Source: JAABRB01 sp963735025 (GTDB taxonomy: Bacteria; Pseudomonadota; Gammaproteobacteria; Burkholderiales; SG8-39). From it: a DNA stretch of 64,000 nucleotides. Under the pieces are notes generated by a model. It saw only the letters and a program-made list of their open reading frames with translations. It was not told the DNA's origin and did no database searches. The stretch spans positions 124,001-188,000 of the forward strand of contig CAVTJG010000002.1 of assembly GCA_963735025.1 (NCBI GenBank), read 5' to 3'. Both the position numbers and the translations under genes were made by a program. Positions 9,374-20,655 of the stretch are shown one piece after another; the first letter of the stretch is position 1, and each line of letters starts with the position of its first letter.

Positions 9374-10393
9374 CTACTCGCCCTTCGCCTTCTCGAGGTG
9401 CCCGCCGAATCCGAACCGCATCGCCGAGAGCACCTTGTTCTGAAAATCGGCTTCGCCGCGCGAGGCGAACCGCGCGTACAGCGCGGTCGTCAGCACGGGT
9501 GCCGGCACGGCTTCGTCGATCGCCGCCTTGATCGTCCAGCGCCCCTCGCCCGAGTCGGACACGCGCCCCGCGAACTTCGCGAGGGCCGGATCGTCGATCA
9601 GCGCCGTCGCGGTCAGGTCCAGCAGCCACGATGCGATCACGCTGCCGCGTCGCCAGACCTCGGCGATGTCGGGCAAATTGAGGTCATATTGATAATGCTC
9701 GGGATCGCGCAGCGGCGTCGTCTCGGCGTCGACCGCGTGCGATTGCTTCCCGATGTTGGCAGCCTGCAGGATGCCGAGCCCCTCTGCGTAGGCGGCCATG
9801 ATTCCGTACTCGATCCCGTTGTGGACCATCTTGACGAAGTGTCCGGCCCCATTCGGGCCGCAGTGTAGATAGCCCTGCTCGGAGGTGCCACCAGCCTTTT
9901 CGCGACCCGGGGTGCGCGCGACGTCGCCCCGGCCGGGCGCGAGCCGGGCGAAGATCGGATCGAGGTGCTTCACCACCACGTCCTCTCCGCCGATCATCAT
10001 GCAGTACCCGCGTTCGAGCCCCCACACGCCGCCGCTCGTTCCGACGTCCACGTAGTGGATCTTCTTCGGTGCGAGCGCCTTTGCGCGACGGATGTCGTCG
10101 ACGTAGTAGGAATTGCCGCCGTCGATGAGAATGTCGTCCGCTTCGAGGAGCGGCACGAGATCGTCGATCGTCTTGTCCACGACCGCCGCCGGAACCATGA
10201 GCCACACCGCCCGCGGCTTCTCGAGCTTCCGCACGAAGTCCTTGAGCGACGTCGCGCCGATCGCCTTCTCCTTGGCCAGCGCCTCCACCGATTTCGGCGA
10301 CACGTCGAAGACCACGCAATCGTGGCCGCCCTGGATCAGCCGCCGCACCATGTTGGCGCCCATCCGCCCGAGTCCGATCATTCCGAGTTGCAT
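9374..10393 (-). CDS. gnd: 6-phosphogluconate dehydrogenase, decarboxylating, short NAD-type
   Basis: The 339-residue protein begins with a Rossmann motif GLGRMGANM (7-15), then DGGNS (91-95), GTSGG (119-122 region) and HCGPNGAGHFVKMVHNGIEYG split across 177-197, all conserved in 6PGDH. It belongs to the short (~300-340 aa) family rather than the 470-aa enzyme. The second beta strand ends in Asp (VVFDVSP, D30), which in this family favours NAD over NADP; that cofactor preference is inference. It produces ribulose 5-phosphate and CO2. It is followed closely by zwf; a 174-bp gap with a repeat separates it from pgi. Confidence 0.94.
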   Translation of the reverse strand: MQLGMIGLGRMGANMVRRLIQGGHDCVVFDVSPKSVEALAKEKAIGATSLKDFVRKLEKPRAVWLMVPAAVVDKTIDDLVPLLEADDILIDGGNSYYVDDIRRAKALAPKKIHYVDVGTSGGVWGLERGYCMMIGGEDVVVKHLDPIFARLAPGRGDVARTPGREKAGGTSEQGYLHCGPNGAGHFVKMVHNGIEYGIMAAYAEGLGILQAANIGKQSHAVDAETTPLRDPEHYQYDLNLPDIAEVWRRGSVIASWLLDLTATALIDDPALAKFAGRVSDSGEGRWTIKAAIDEAVPAPVLTTALYARFASRGEADFQNKVLSAMRFGFGGHLEKAKGE

Positions 10394-10478
10394 GACTAGC
10401 TCCTTTTGCGAAACTTAAGCTGGCAAATCTCCGACCTGCTCATCCCCGCCCTCCCGATTACCCCCCTCGGGGGCAGGG

Positions 10479-10544
10479 CCCGCGGGAATCCAGGATGTCT
10501 CTGTCCCTGCGTCGCCTGGATTCCCGCATGCGCGGGAATGACGG
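10479..10544. repeat. dRS3-like dispersed inverted repeat, copy 1
   Basis: GCGGGAATCCAGG (10482-10494) is the exact inverted partner of CCTGGATTCCCGC (10515-10527), immediately followed by ATGCGCGGGAATGACGG. The core ATTCCC-N8-GGGAAT equals the dRS3 consensus known in Neisseria. It lies in the gap between pgi and gnd. Related copies are at 39321, 46492, 51540 and 56747. Confidence 0.75.
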
Positions 10545-10567
10545 TCTTTCGAATGGCTTCCCGCCGA

Positions 10568-12208
10568 TCACGACTGTCGGAGATTTCGATAGCGGCGGAT
10601 CAGCGCGTTGGTCGAACTGTCGTGGCCGAGCTTCGGCTCAGGCTCGCTCTCGAGTTCCGGAATGATGCGCTGGGCGAGCACCTTGCCCAGCTCCACCCCC
10701 CACTGATCGAACGAGTCGATGTGCCAGATGGTGCCCTGCGTGAAGACGCTGTGTTCGTAGAGCGCGACCAGCTTGCCGAGCGCGGCGGGCGTCAGCCGGT
10801 CGAGCAGCAACGTGTTGGAGGGGCGGTTGCCCTCGAACGTGCGGTGCGGGACCAGCCAGTCTGGCGAGCCTTCGGCACGCACTTCCTCCGCCGTTTTGCC
10901 GAACGCGAGCGCTTCACCCTGCGCCAGCACGTTCGCGATCAGCATGTCGTGATGCCGCCCGAGCGGATTGAGCGTCTGTCCGAAGGCGATGAAGTCGCAC
11001 GGGATGAGCCGCGTCCCCTGGTGGATGAGCTGATAGAACGAGTGCTGGCCGTTCGTGCCGGGCTCGCCCCAGTAGATCGGGCTCGTGTCGCATCCGACCG
11101 GCGCGCCGTCGAGCGTGACGTGCTTGCCGTTGCTCTCCATCGTCAGCTGCTGAAGGTAGGCCGGAAAACGCTTCAGATACTGCTCGTAGGGCAGGATCGC
11201 GACCGTCTGCGCACCGAAGAAATCGTTGTACCAGACCGACAGCAGGCCCATGAGCGCGGGGAGATTGCGCTCGAAGGGCGCCGTCCGAAAGTGCTCGTCC
11301 ATCTCGTGGAAGCCGCCCAGCATCGCGTGAAAGTTCCCGGGACCGACCGCGAGCATCGTCGAGAGGCCGATTGCCGAATCCATCGAGTAGCGCCCGCCGA
11401 CCCAGTCCCAGAATCCGAACATGTTGGCCGTGTCGATGCCGAATTTCGTCACCTCCGAGGCATTGGTCGAGACGGCGACGAAATGCCGTGCCACCGATTT
11501 CTCGTCGCCCGCCAGCCCACCCACGGACCATGCCCGTGCGCTGCGCGCATTGGTCATGGTCTCCAGCGTCGTGAACGTCTTGGAGGAAATGATGAACAGC
11601 GTCTCCGCCGGATCGAGATCGTGCGTCGCCTCCGCGAAATCGGTGCCGTCGACGTTGGACACGAACCGGAACATCATGTCGCGGGCGCTGTACGCCTTGA
11701 GCGCCTCGTACGCCATCACCGGCCCGAGGTCCGATCCCCCGATGCCGATGTTGATGACGTTGCGGATACGCTTGCCGGTGTGGCCCAGCCACGCCCCGCT
11801 CCGCACGCGGTTCGCGAAGTCCGCCATCCTGTCGAGCACCGCGTGAACCTGAGGGACGACGTTCTCGCCGTCGACGACGATCGATGTCCCTTTCGGCGCC
11901 CGCAACGCAACGTGCAGGACGGCGCGCTGCTCCGAAACGTTGATCTTCTCGCCGCGGAACATCGCGTCGGCCCGCGCCCGTACGCCGGATTCGTCGGCGA
12001 GCCGGAGCAGCAGCTTGATCGTCTCGTCGGTGATCCGGTTTTTCGAGTAATCGAGGCTGATCCCCGCCGCCTCGACGGTCAGACGCTCTCCGCGTCCGGG
12101 GTCGTCCGCGAACAGCTTGCGAAGATGCAGGCCGCGCACCGATTCGTAGTGCGCAGCGAGTGCCTTCCAGGCCGGGCGCGCGGCGGCAGTTCCGGTTGTT
12201 GATTCCAT
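10568..12208 (-). CDS. pgi: Glucose-6-phosphate isomerase
   Basis: This 546-residue enzyme interconverts glucose 6-phosphate and fructose 6-phosphate. It carries INIGIGGSDLGPVMAYEAL near residue 150, SSKTFTTLETMTNA near 205, GGRYSMDSAIGLS, and the C-terminal signature SFDQWGVELGK. Length is as expected for the E. coli-type enzyme. The chosen ATG (12206-12208) gives the normal N-terminus MESTTGTAAARPAWKALAAH; the longer open frame upstream runs through tal and is not coding. It lies 41 bp after tal in the same operon. Confidence 0.95.
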   Translation of the reverse strand: MESTTGTAAARPAWKALAAHYESVRGLHLRKLFADDPGRGERLTVEAAGISLDYSKNRITDETIKLLLRLADESGVRARADAMFRGEKINVSEQRAVLHVALRAPKGTSIVVDGENVVPQVHAVLDRMADFANRVRSGAWLGHTGKRIRNVINIGIGGSDLGPVMAYEALKAYSARDMMFRFVSNVDGTDFAEATHDLDPAETLFIISSKTFTTLETMTNARSARAWSVGGLAGDEKSVARHFVAVSTNASEVTKFGIDTANMFGFWDWVGGRYSMDSAIGLSTMLAVGPGNFHAMLGGFHEMDEHFRTAPFERNLPALMGLLSVWYNDFFGAQTVAILPYEQYLKRFPAYLQQLTMESNGKHVTLDGAPVGCDTSPIYWGEPGTNGQHSFYQLIHQGTRLIPCDFIAFGQTLNPLGRHHDMLIANVLAQGEALAFGKTAEEVRAEGSPDWLVPHRTFEGNRPSNTLLLDRLTPAALGKLVALYEHSVFTQGTIWHIDSFDQWGVELGKVLAQRIIPELESEPEPKLGHDSSTNALIRRYRNLRQS

Positions 12209-12249
12209 CTTCGGGTTCCCTTCGTACGGTGCGGAAACTCGGCCGGCGA

Positions 12250-13335
12250 TCAGCTCGCCGTCTCGAGCGCCGAGCACTTCGAGGCGATCACATCCATCAG
12301 CTCGTTCCACGACTTGACGAATGCGGCCGCGCCCTCGTCCTGCAACCGAGCCGCCAGCGCGTCCACGTCGAAGCCGGCCTTCGCAAAGTCCGCCAGCACC
12401 GCTTCGCAATCGCCGCCGTCGGCCGGCATGGCTGAGCCGGGCGCACCGTGATCGGCAAAGACCTTCAGCGTGCCCTCGGGCATCGTGTTCACGGTGAGCG
12501 GCGCAGCCAGCGCGCCGATGTACAGGACGTCCGAGGCGTTGGGATCCTTGGTTCCCGTGCTGGCCATCAGCAGTCGCTGCGGGCGCGCGCCCGCATTGAA
12601 TGCGCGCTGCCAGCGCGGGGAGCGCAGCATGTCGGCATACGCCTTGTAGGTGCGCTGGCCGATGGCGATGCCGAGCCGGTTGCGGAGCGCCTCCGGCGCC
12701 TTGGCCTGCACCGCGGCGTCCCAGCGGCTGATGAACAGCGATGCAACCGATCCGACTTGCGGATTGAGACCCGCGGTGATGCGCCGCTCGATCCCGCGCG
12801 TGTACGCGTCGGCGGCGGCGACATAGTGCTCCCGCGAGAAGAGCAGGGTGACGTTGATCGGCACGCCCGAAAAAATCGCCTCCTCGATGGCGGGCAGCCC
12901 CTCCCGCGTGCCGGGAATCTTGATGAAGAGATTGGGCCGCCCCGCGCGCGCGTGCAGATCCTTCGCCGCGGCAAGCGTGCTCGCGGTGTCGTGCGCGAGC
13001 AGCGGCGAGACTTCCAGCGAGACCCAGCCGTCCACGCCGTTCGTGCGATCCCATTCCGGCCGGAAGAGATCGGCGGCGCGGGTCACGTCCTCGCGCGCCA
13101 GCTCGAAGAAGAGCGCCTCGCTCGACTTCGCACCCTTGAGGCGCCTGCGGATCGCGGCGTCATAGGCGCTGCTGTTCTTGATGGCGTGATTGAAAATCGT
13201 CGGATTGGAAGTGAGTCCGGTCACCGAAAGCTCATCGATATAACTCTTCAATGTGCCCGCATCGAGCATGTCGCGGGTGATGTTGTCGAGCCAGAGACTC
13301 TGGCCCAGGTCGTGCAGCTTCTGTGTCGCTTTCAT
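12250..13335 (-). CDS. tal: Transaldolase
   Basis: This 361-residue enzyme transfers a dihydroxyacetone unit between sugar phosphates in the non-oxidative pentose phosphate pathway. TSNPTIFNHAI (42-52) and the Schiff-base lysine in NLFIKIPGTREG (K139) are present, and the length fits the long transaldolase family found in actinobacteria and many proteobacteria. The ATG at 13333-13335 has a clear AAAGGAG Shine-Dalgarno and overlaps the stop of the HAD gene (ATGA). Confidence 0.94.
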   Translation of the reverse strand: MKATQKLHDLGQSLWLDNITRDMLDAGTLKSYIDELSVTGLTSNPTIFNHAIKNSSAYDAAIRRRLKGAKSSEALFFELAREDVTRAADLFRPEWDRTNGVDGWVSLEVSPLLAHDTASTLAAAKDLHARAGRPNLFIKIPGTREGLPAIEEAIFSGVPINVTLLFSREHYVAAADAYTRGIERRITAGLNPQVGSVASLFISRWDAAVQAKAPEALRNRLGIAIGQRTYKAYADMLRSPRWQRAFNAGARPQRLLMASTGTKDPNASDVLYIGALAAPLTVNTMPEGTLKVFADHGAPGSAMPADGGDCEAVLADFAKAGFDVDALAARLQDEGAAAFVKSWNELMDVIASKCSALETAS

Positions 13336-14051
13336 CGTGGCTCCTTTGCGGTGCGGGGCGTGGAGGGTGGGGTATCGCCCCTCGCGAGCAGGGTGGGAAG
13401 ATCGTGAGACAACAGGTCGCCGAGACGCTCGACCGTGAGATCCGGTGGCGGGAAAGACGCGAGGACGCCGGGGTCGTTCGCGTATTGACCCTGCCTGGGC
13501 AGGACGGTGGTCACCTGCGCACCCCATTGCGCCTTGACCGCCGTCAGGATACGAACCTTGTCGTCGACGACGAAATAGTGTCGCGCCGGAAAGCGCCGTG
13601 CAACGTCATCGAGCGCCCGCTCCTTGTGGATATAGATGAGCGCGCGTCCCTCGACCGCGGCAAACAATCCGGAGCGCTCGACTTTGCGCGGCTGGAACAC
13701 CACGTCCCCGTCCGAAAGGATGACCGTCTGCCCCCAGCTGCGCAAACGCGCGAGGACATCGAGCGCGCGGGGATAGAGCAGATCAGCGAACGGATAGTCG
13801 ACCATGAACGAAGACATCGAAAGCAGGTGAATGTCCTGCGGGTGCTCGACTCGATAGCGCTGCAAAGCGCCGAGATAGTCGCGGTAGCCGAGGTCTGCAA
13901 ACAGGCGTTCCTGGATCGCCCAGTACCGGTCGCGGCAGTCGGCGCCGAATTCGCGCTCGAGATGCCGCCTGAGGTCGGCCTGGAATGCATCATTGTCGAG
14001 GAGCGTGTTGTCCACGTCGACCAGAAACACGAACTGCTCGGCCGTGGTCAT
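13332..14051 (-). CDS. HAD-family hydrolase
   Basis: This 239-residue protein has the HAD motif I DVDNTLLDND (D12 nucleophile, D14), motif II near VILSDGD, a lysine in RKVERSG and motif III HYFVVDDKVRI. It is a soluble phosphatase-like enzyme whose substrate cannot be read from the sequence. It overlaps both neighbours by four bases (ATGA at each end), coupling it to the histidine phosphatase and to transaldolase, so a sugar-phosphate substrate is a reasonable guess. A longer upstream in-frame extension lies within the previous gene and is rejected. Confidence 0.85.
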   Translation of the reverse strand: MTTAEQFVFLVDVDNTLLDNDAFQADLRRHLEREFGADCRDRYWAIQERLFADLGYRDYLGALQRYRVEHPQDIHLLSMSSFMVDYPFADLLYPRALDVLARLRSWGQTVILSDGDVVFQPRKVERSGLFAAVEGRALIYIHKERALDDVARRFPARHYFVVDDKVRILTAVKAQWGAQVTTVLPRQGQYANDPGVLASFPPPDLTVERLGDLLSHDLPTLLARGDTPPSTPRTAKEPR

Positions 14052-14644
14052 GTCGCGACGTGACGCGTGTCGTTCCACAGCCGGATCACGGGCTGTGATA
14101 GCTTGTGCTCGTAGCCGAGCGCGCTCAATGCGCCCGTGTCGAGCAGAAAATACCGGCCGGCCGCCGGTTCCAACCCGAGCCAGCGTGCCGCCAGGATTCG
14201 CAGGAAGTGTCCGCTCGAGAAGACGAGCACAGTGCCCGCGACGGCACGTGCTCGCGCCGCCACCCGATCCGCGCGCGCGCCGACCTGCCCGGGCGATTCC
14301 CCTCCGGGACAACCGTCGCGAAACAACTGCCAGTCCGGCTTTTCCTTCTGGATATCGAGCGTGCGACGTCCTTCGTACGCGCCGTAGTTCCATTCGCGGA
14401 GATCCGGATCGATCTCGGCCATCGCACCGAAACCGGCCAGCTCGCACGTGCGCGCCGCGCGGATCAGCGGGCTGGTGAAGACTTTCGCGATCGCAAGGTC
14501 GCGCAACCGCGCTCCGAGCTGTCGTGCGTTGTGCTCGCCGCGCTCGGTGAGCGGAATGTCGGTCGTACCGGTGTGCTGTCCGGAAACGCTCCAGGCAGTC
14601 TCGCCGTGCCGCGCGAGGTAGATGATCGGAAGCGTCTCGCTCAT
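14048..14644 (-). CDS. Histidine phosphatase family protein
   Basis: This 198-residue protein has the phosphoglycerate-mutase-like motif YLARHGETAW (H13), LTERGEHNARQLG, the second conserved Arg in TSPLIRAARTCELAG, the acid WNYGAYEG, and the second catalytic His in FSSGHFLRILAARW. It is probably a small-molecule or sugar phosphatase. It appears to be the first gene of the operon running through HAD, tal, pgi, gnd, zwf and pgl, since 355 bp without genes lies upstream. Confidence 0.86.
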   Translation of the reverse strand: MSETLPIIYLARHGETAWSVSGQHTGTTDIPLTERGEHNARQLGARLRDLAIAKVFTSPLIRAARTCELAGFGAMAEIDPDLREWNYGAYEGRRTLDIQKEKPDWQLFRDGCPGGESPGQVGARADRVAARARAVAGTVLVFSSGHFLRILAARWLGLEPAAGRYFLLDTGALSALGYEHKLSQPVIRLWNDTRHVAT

Positions 14645-14999
14645 GAGTCGGTCATGCGGAATGCGGCGCCACTTATTTAGCAGATTGAGTAGATTGGGTA
14701 GAGTTGAGTCGGGTTGAGTCGGGTTGAGTCGAAAGTGTCGGGCGGGGACGCCTGCCGGATCAGCCAACCGGCGCGCTGCCGGCAAGTCGAGGTACGCGTC
14801 CACGGCCAGAATGGATGACGACGCCGGACCGTCAACGGGAAAGTGTACAGCGATCCGCGTATGCCCGGAGCAGCATCACAAACCTGAAATCTGCAGCTGA
14901 TCTATGCTGCGACGCTCTCTCGCCTGCAGGGCGAGATGACCAGGAGCCCGCTCCCCGCGCGCGGGCGCGCGTGGCCACCGGACTCATGAAAGACGATCG
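14645..14999. other. Divergent intergenic region with short tandem repeat
   Basis: This 355-bp stretch separates the sugar-phosphate operon (minus) from the glucosidase gene (plus) and must hold both promoters. At 14704-14733 the decamer TTGAGTCGGG is repeated nearly three times (third copy ends GAA), preceded by related ATTGAGTAGATTGGG at about 14684. These could be regulator half-sites or plain slippage. No gene or terminator is seen. Confidence 0.5.
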
Positions 15000-17703
<2,704 letters not shown>

Positions 17704-17756
17704 CCCGCGCCGGCCGGTGTCGCGCGGCGCGTCGAGCGCCACGCCCCGAAGACCTC

Positions 17757-19574
17757 TCAAACCTGCTCGACTGCTTTCGCCGGCGCCTTCGCCGCGGCAG
17801 GGATCGGCGCGGCCCCCGAACGGGCAACGGCGCGCTTGCGAAGCTTCTCGACGGCGATCTTGCCGCCGTGCGTCGCACTGAACAACTCGAGCTCCTCGTA
17901 TTCGCCCGACTGAACCGGCGTCATCGCCGTGTCGGTGTAGGGAGTCGAATCCTGCATGACGCGCGCGAGCGTGCGGCGGTAGCGCAGATAGATCGGCACG
18001 AAGCGGGCGTACTTGGCGACGTTCTCCCAGGCATACCGTGCATAGAACATGAACGGATTCTCGACTGGCATACCGTGCCGGCGATCCCGCCGATACTTGC
18101 GGCGGAGAACGCCGCCCTCGAGCGGATGCACCTTTTCCAGGATGGGCGGAACGTGAAAGGAGATGAGTTTCCACATCATGTTCCGGGGATCGTAGCCCCA
18201 TGCCTTCGACCGACGCAGCACGGTCTCCACATGCGCCGGCGAGTAGTAGAGGTCCCATGCGCGGTTGTAGATGCCGAGAAGCTCCGCGTCTGACATGACC
18301 GCGTGCGGCGTGGTGACGTGCACGACGTCGTAGCGATTCATGTCCTGCTCGAGCTTCGCACCGGCCAGGTACAGCTTCTTGTGATCCGCCGAGCCCGGAA
18401 GCGGTGTGAGAATGAAGAACTCGAGGAGGTCGATCGGCAGCTCGCGCTGGATGATGCCGATGTCGCGCTCGATCGACTCCGGCGTGTCGCCCGGAAAGCC
18501 GAGGATGTAGCCGGCATAGGTCAGTGCGCCGACCGCGTGCCACGCCTGAAGCATCGCGCGGTACTCGGTGATCTGGTTCTGGCCCTTCTGCGCGCCCTTG
18601 AGCGCGTCGGGATTGATGTTCTCCAGGCCGATGAACACCCGGTTGACGCCGGCGCGCGCGGCCTTCTTGATGAAGCCCCGGATCTTGTGGGTCATCGTGT
18701 CGACCTGGGCGACGATGTAGATGCGCTGGCCCTCGTCCTCGCGCATCTTGATCAGGCGGTCGAAGATCGGTTCCCAGTTCTGGTTCCGCGCCATGTTGTC
18801 GTCGGTGATGAAGAAGTTGTGCACGCCCTGCGCCAGGTTGGCTCGCACGATGCGCTCCACGTCGTCGGCACTGCGGGCGCGCGACTTGCGGCCCTGTACG
18901 TTGATGATGGTGCAGAAGCTGCACATGAACGGGCAGCCGCGTCCGGCGTCGAAGCTCGTGCGCATGCCGCCGGTGCGACCGACGACCTCGCGCGGCAGAT
19001 ACGGGGCAGGCGCGCCCTCCAGACCGGGCAGGTCGTTCATGTAGTTGTACAGTGGCTCGAGAGTGCCCGCATGGGCGGCCTTGAGTATTTCGTCGAGCCG
19101 ACCCTCGGCTTCGCCGGCGAAGAGCGTGATGCCGAGCGCCATGGCGTCACGCAAGTCGTCAGGCATGTCCGGCAGCATCGCCAAGCAGCCACTCACGTGA
19201 AAGCCGCCGATCGCCACCGGCACACCCGCTGCGATCAGGGGACGCGCGATGTCGACCGCGCGCGGAAACTGATTGGTCTGCACGCCGACGAGCGCGACCA
19301 GTCCCTTTCCGCCGGCCCCACGGATCTCGTCGATGATGCGATCGGTCCTGATCCGCGTGTTCGTCTCGTCCCACGCGGTGATGCGGATCTCGACGTCGGG
19401 GCCGAGCACGCGTCGATCGGAGCAGTCGAGCCCGAGCCCGTAGAGTGCCGCAAGCGTATTCGCCGGAATCGACGAGCGCACCCACTGGATGACGTAGCCA
19501 TCGTCATCGTAGTGCGAAGGCTTGATCAGAAAGAGGTGGAATATTTGTCGGGATGCAATCGAAGTCATCGACAT
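17757..19574 (-). CDS. B12-binding-domain radical SAM protein
   Basis: This 605-residue protein has an N-terminal cobalamin-binding-like Rossmann domain (about residues 60-170, VALVGVQTNQFPRA, PVAIGGFHVSG) and a radical SAM domain with the 4Fe-4S motif CPFMCSFC (Cys 214, 218, 221), followed by FITDDNMARN, FIGLENINPD and GYILGFPGDTPES. The C-terminal 150 residues are helical and basic with an Ala/Pro-rich tail. Related proteins perform methylations, ring contractions and similar steps; the substrate is not inferable here. It converges on the GH63 gene (53 bp) and is not in an operon. Confidence 0.85.
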   Translation of the reverse strand: MSMTSIASRQIFHLFLIKPSHYDDDGYVIQWVRSSIPANTLAALYGLGLDCSDRRVLGPDVEIRITAWDETNTRIRTDRIIDEIRGAGGKGLVALVGVQTNQFPRAVDIARPLIAAGVPVAIGGFHVSGCLAMLPDMPDDLRDAMALGITLFAGEAEGRLDEILKAAHAGTLEPLYNYMNDLPGLEGAPAPYLPREVVGRTGGMRTSFDAGRGCPFMCSFCTIINVQGRKSRARSADDVERIVRANLAQGVHNFFITDDNMARNQNWEPIFDRLIKMREDEGQRIYIVAQVDTMTHKIRGFIKKAARAGVNRVFIGLENINPDALKGAQKGQNQITEYRAMLQAWHAVGALTYAGYILGFPGDTPESIERDIGIIQRELPIDLLEFFILTPLPGSADHKKLYLAGAKLEQDMNRYDVVHVTTPHAVMSDAELLGIYNRAWDLYYSPAHVETVLRRSKAWGYDPRNMMWKLISFHVPPILEKVHPLEGGVLRRKYRRDRRHGMPVENPFMFYARYAWENVAKYARFVPIYLRYRRTLARVMQDSTPYTDTAMTPVQSGEYEELELFSATHGGKIAVEKLRKRAVARSGAAPIPAAAKAPAKAVEQV

Positions 19575-19857
19575 CTTTCAGAGGTCGGATTCCGGCCAAC
19601 TCTCGCCCCGACAGCGTGCTGGCTCGGGCAATCTGTTTGAAAAATCAGGCGCAAATATGTGCGGTTTCCGTTTGGTTCGCGTTCGTTCAGCGCGCCTTGT
19701 GCGAGGCACGAGAGCGACAATTCTACGCGGGAATGTCGCGAGCCGGCATATTATTGCGGCACAACCCTCAAGCAGACGCGGGCATTGCAATTGGGGGGGC
19801 GGAGACACTTCGCGCGGCACCCCACGACTCGGGAGCACGACGCGCCACGGAGGCAGC

Positions 19858-20655
19858 ATGAAGCGAAGATCAGGCATCCGGTCCGACATTGCGTGGAGCA
19901 CGCCGGATCGCATCGGAGTGCGCGGATACGATCTGACACGCGATCTTATCGGCCGAATCAACCTCGGGGACATGGGGTTCCTCGAGATCACGGGTCGCCT
20001 GCCGAATGCGCGCGAGTCGCGGATGTTCAACGCCATCCTGGTGACGCTGGTCGAGCACGGCATCGTCCCATCTACCCTCGCGACGCGGCTGACCTACACG
20101 GGAGCGCCCGAAGCGATTCAGGGCGCCGTCGCGGCGGGACTGCTCGGGCTCGGGAGCGTGTTCGTCGGCTCGACGGAAGGCGCCGCGCGAATGCTCGTCG
20201 AAGCGTTGCCGAACCCACGCGCACGCATTGCCCTCCCGGTGCTCGCCGATAGGATCGTCGCCGCGATAGGCGCGTCCGGCCGGCCGGTTCCCGGCATCGG
20301 CCACCCGATTCACAAACCGATCGATCCGCGCGTGCCGCGGCTCTTCGCGCTGGCGCGCGCCAACGGCTTCGGTGGGCCGTACATCCGCCTGATGCAGCTC
20401 GTCGCGCGGCGCGCCGCGAAGGCGCATGGACGGCCGCTCCCGATCAATGCGACCGGCGCGATCGGCGCAATCTGCTGCGAGATGGGCCTGCCGTGGCAGG
20501 TGTGTCGCGGGATCGGTGTCATGGCGCGCGCCGTGGGACTCGTGGGCCACGTCCTCGAGGAGAGTCGCCGCCCATTGGCGACGGAGCTCTGGCACCGGAT
20601 CGAGGACGAAGCCACGGCCCATTCGCGCGGCCGGCTGCGCCGCAAGAAACGATGA
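19858..20655 (+). CDS. Citryl-CoA lyase-like / citrate synthase-family protein
   Basis: This 265-residue protein has the small-type citrate synthase fold sequence seen in citryl-CoA lyases: IAWSTPDRIGVRGYD at the start, PVPGIGHPIHKPIDPR (His matching the substrate His of citrate synthase) and LPINATGAIGAICCEMGLP, where citrate synthases have an Asp in NVD but this protein has NAT. Lyase activity (citryl-CoA to acetyl-CoA plus oxaloacetate, or a similar 3-hydroxy-acyl-CoA cleavage) is therefore family-based and not certain. The start has a GGAGG site; the stop overlaps the ligase start by four bases. Confidence 0.75.
   Translation: MKRRSGIRSDIAWSTPDRIGVRGYDLTRDLIGRINLGDMGFLEITGRLPNARESRMFNAILVTLVEHGIVPSTLATRLTYTGAPEAIQGAVAAGLLGLGSVFVGSTEGAARMLVEALPNPRARIALPVLADRIVAAIGASGRPVPGIGHPIHKPIDPRVPRLFALARANGFGGPYIRLMQLVARRAAKAHGRPLPINATGAIGAICCEMGLPWQVCRGIGVMARAVGLVGHVLEESRRPLATELWHRIEDEATAHSRGRLRRKKR

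Noticed and set aside
8021..9868. Plus-strand ORF of 615 codons opposite zwf and gnd
   Set aside because: Pure antisense shadow of two highly conserved enzymes.
10568..13054. 828-codon frame joining part of the tal region to pgi
   Set aside because: The first ~280 codons are out-of-frame tal sequence. A normal pgi start exists at 12208.
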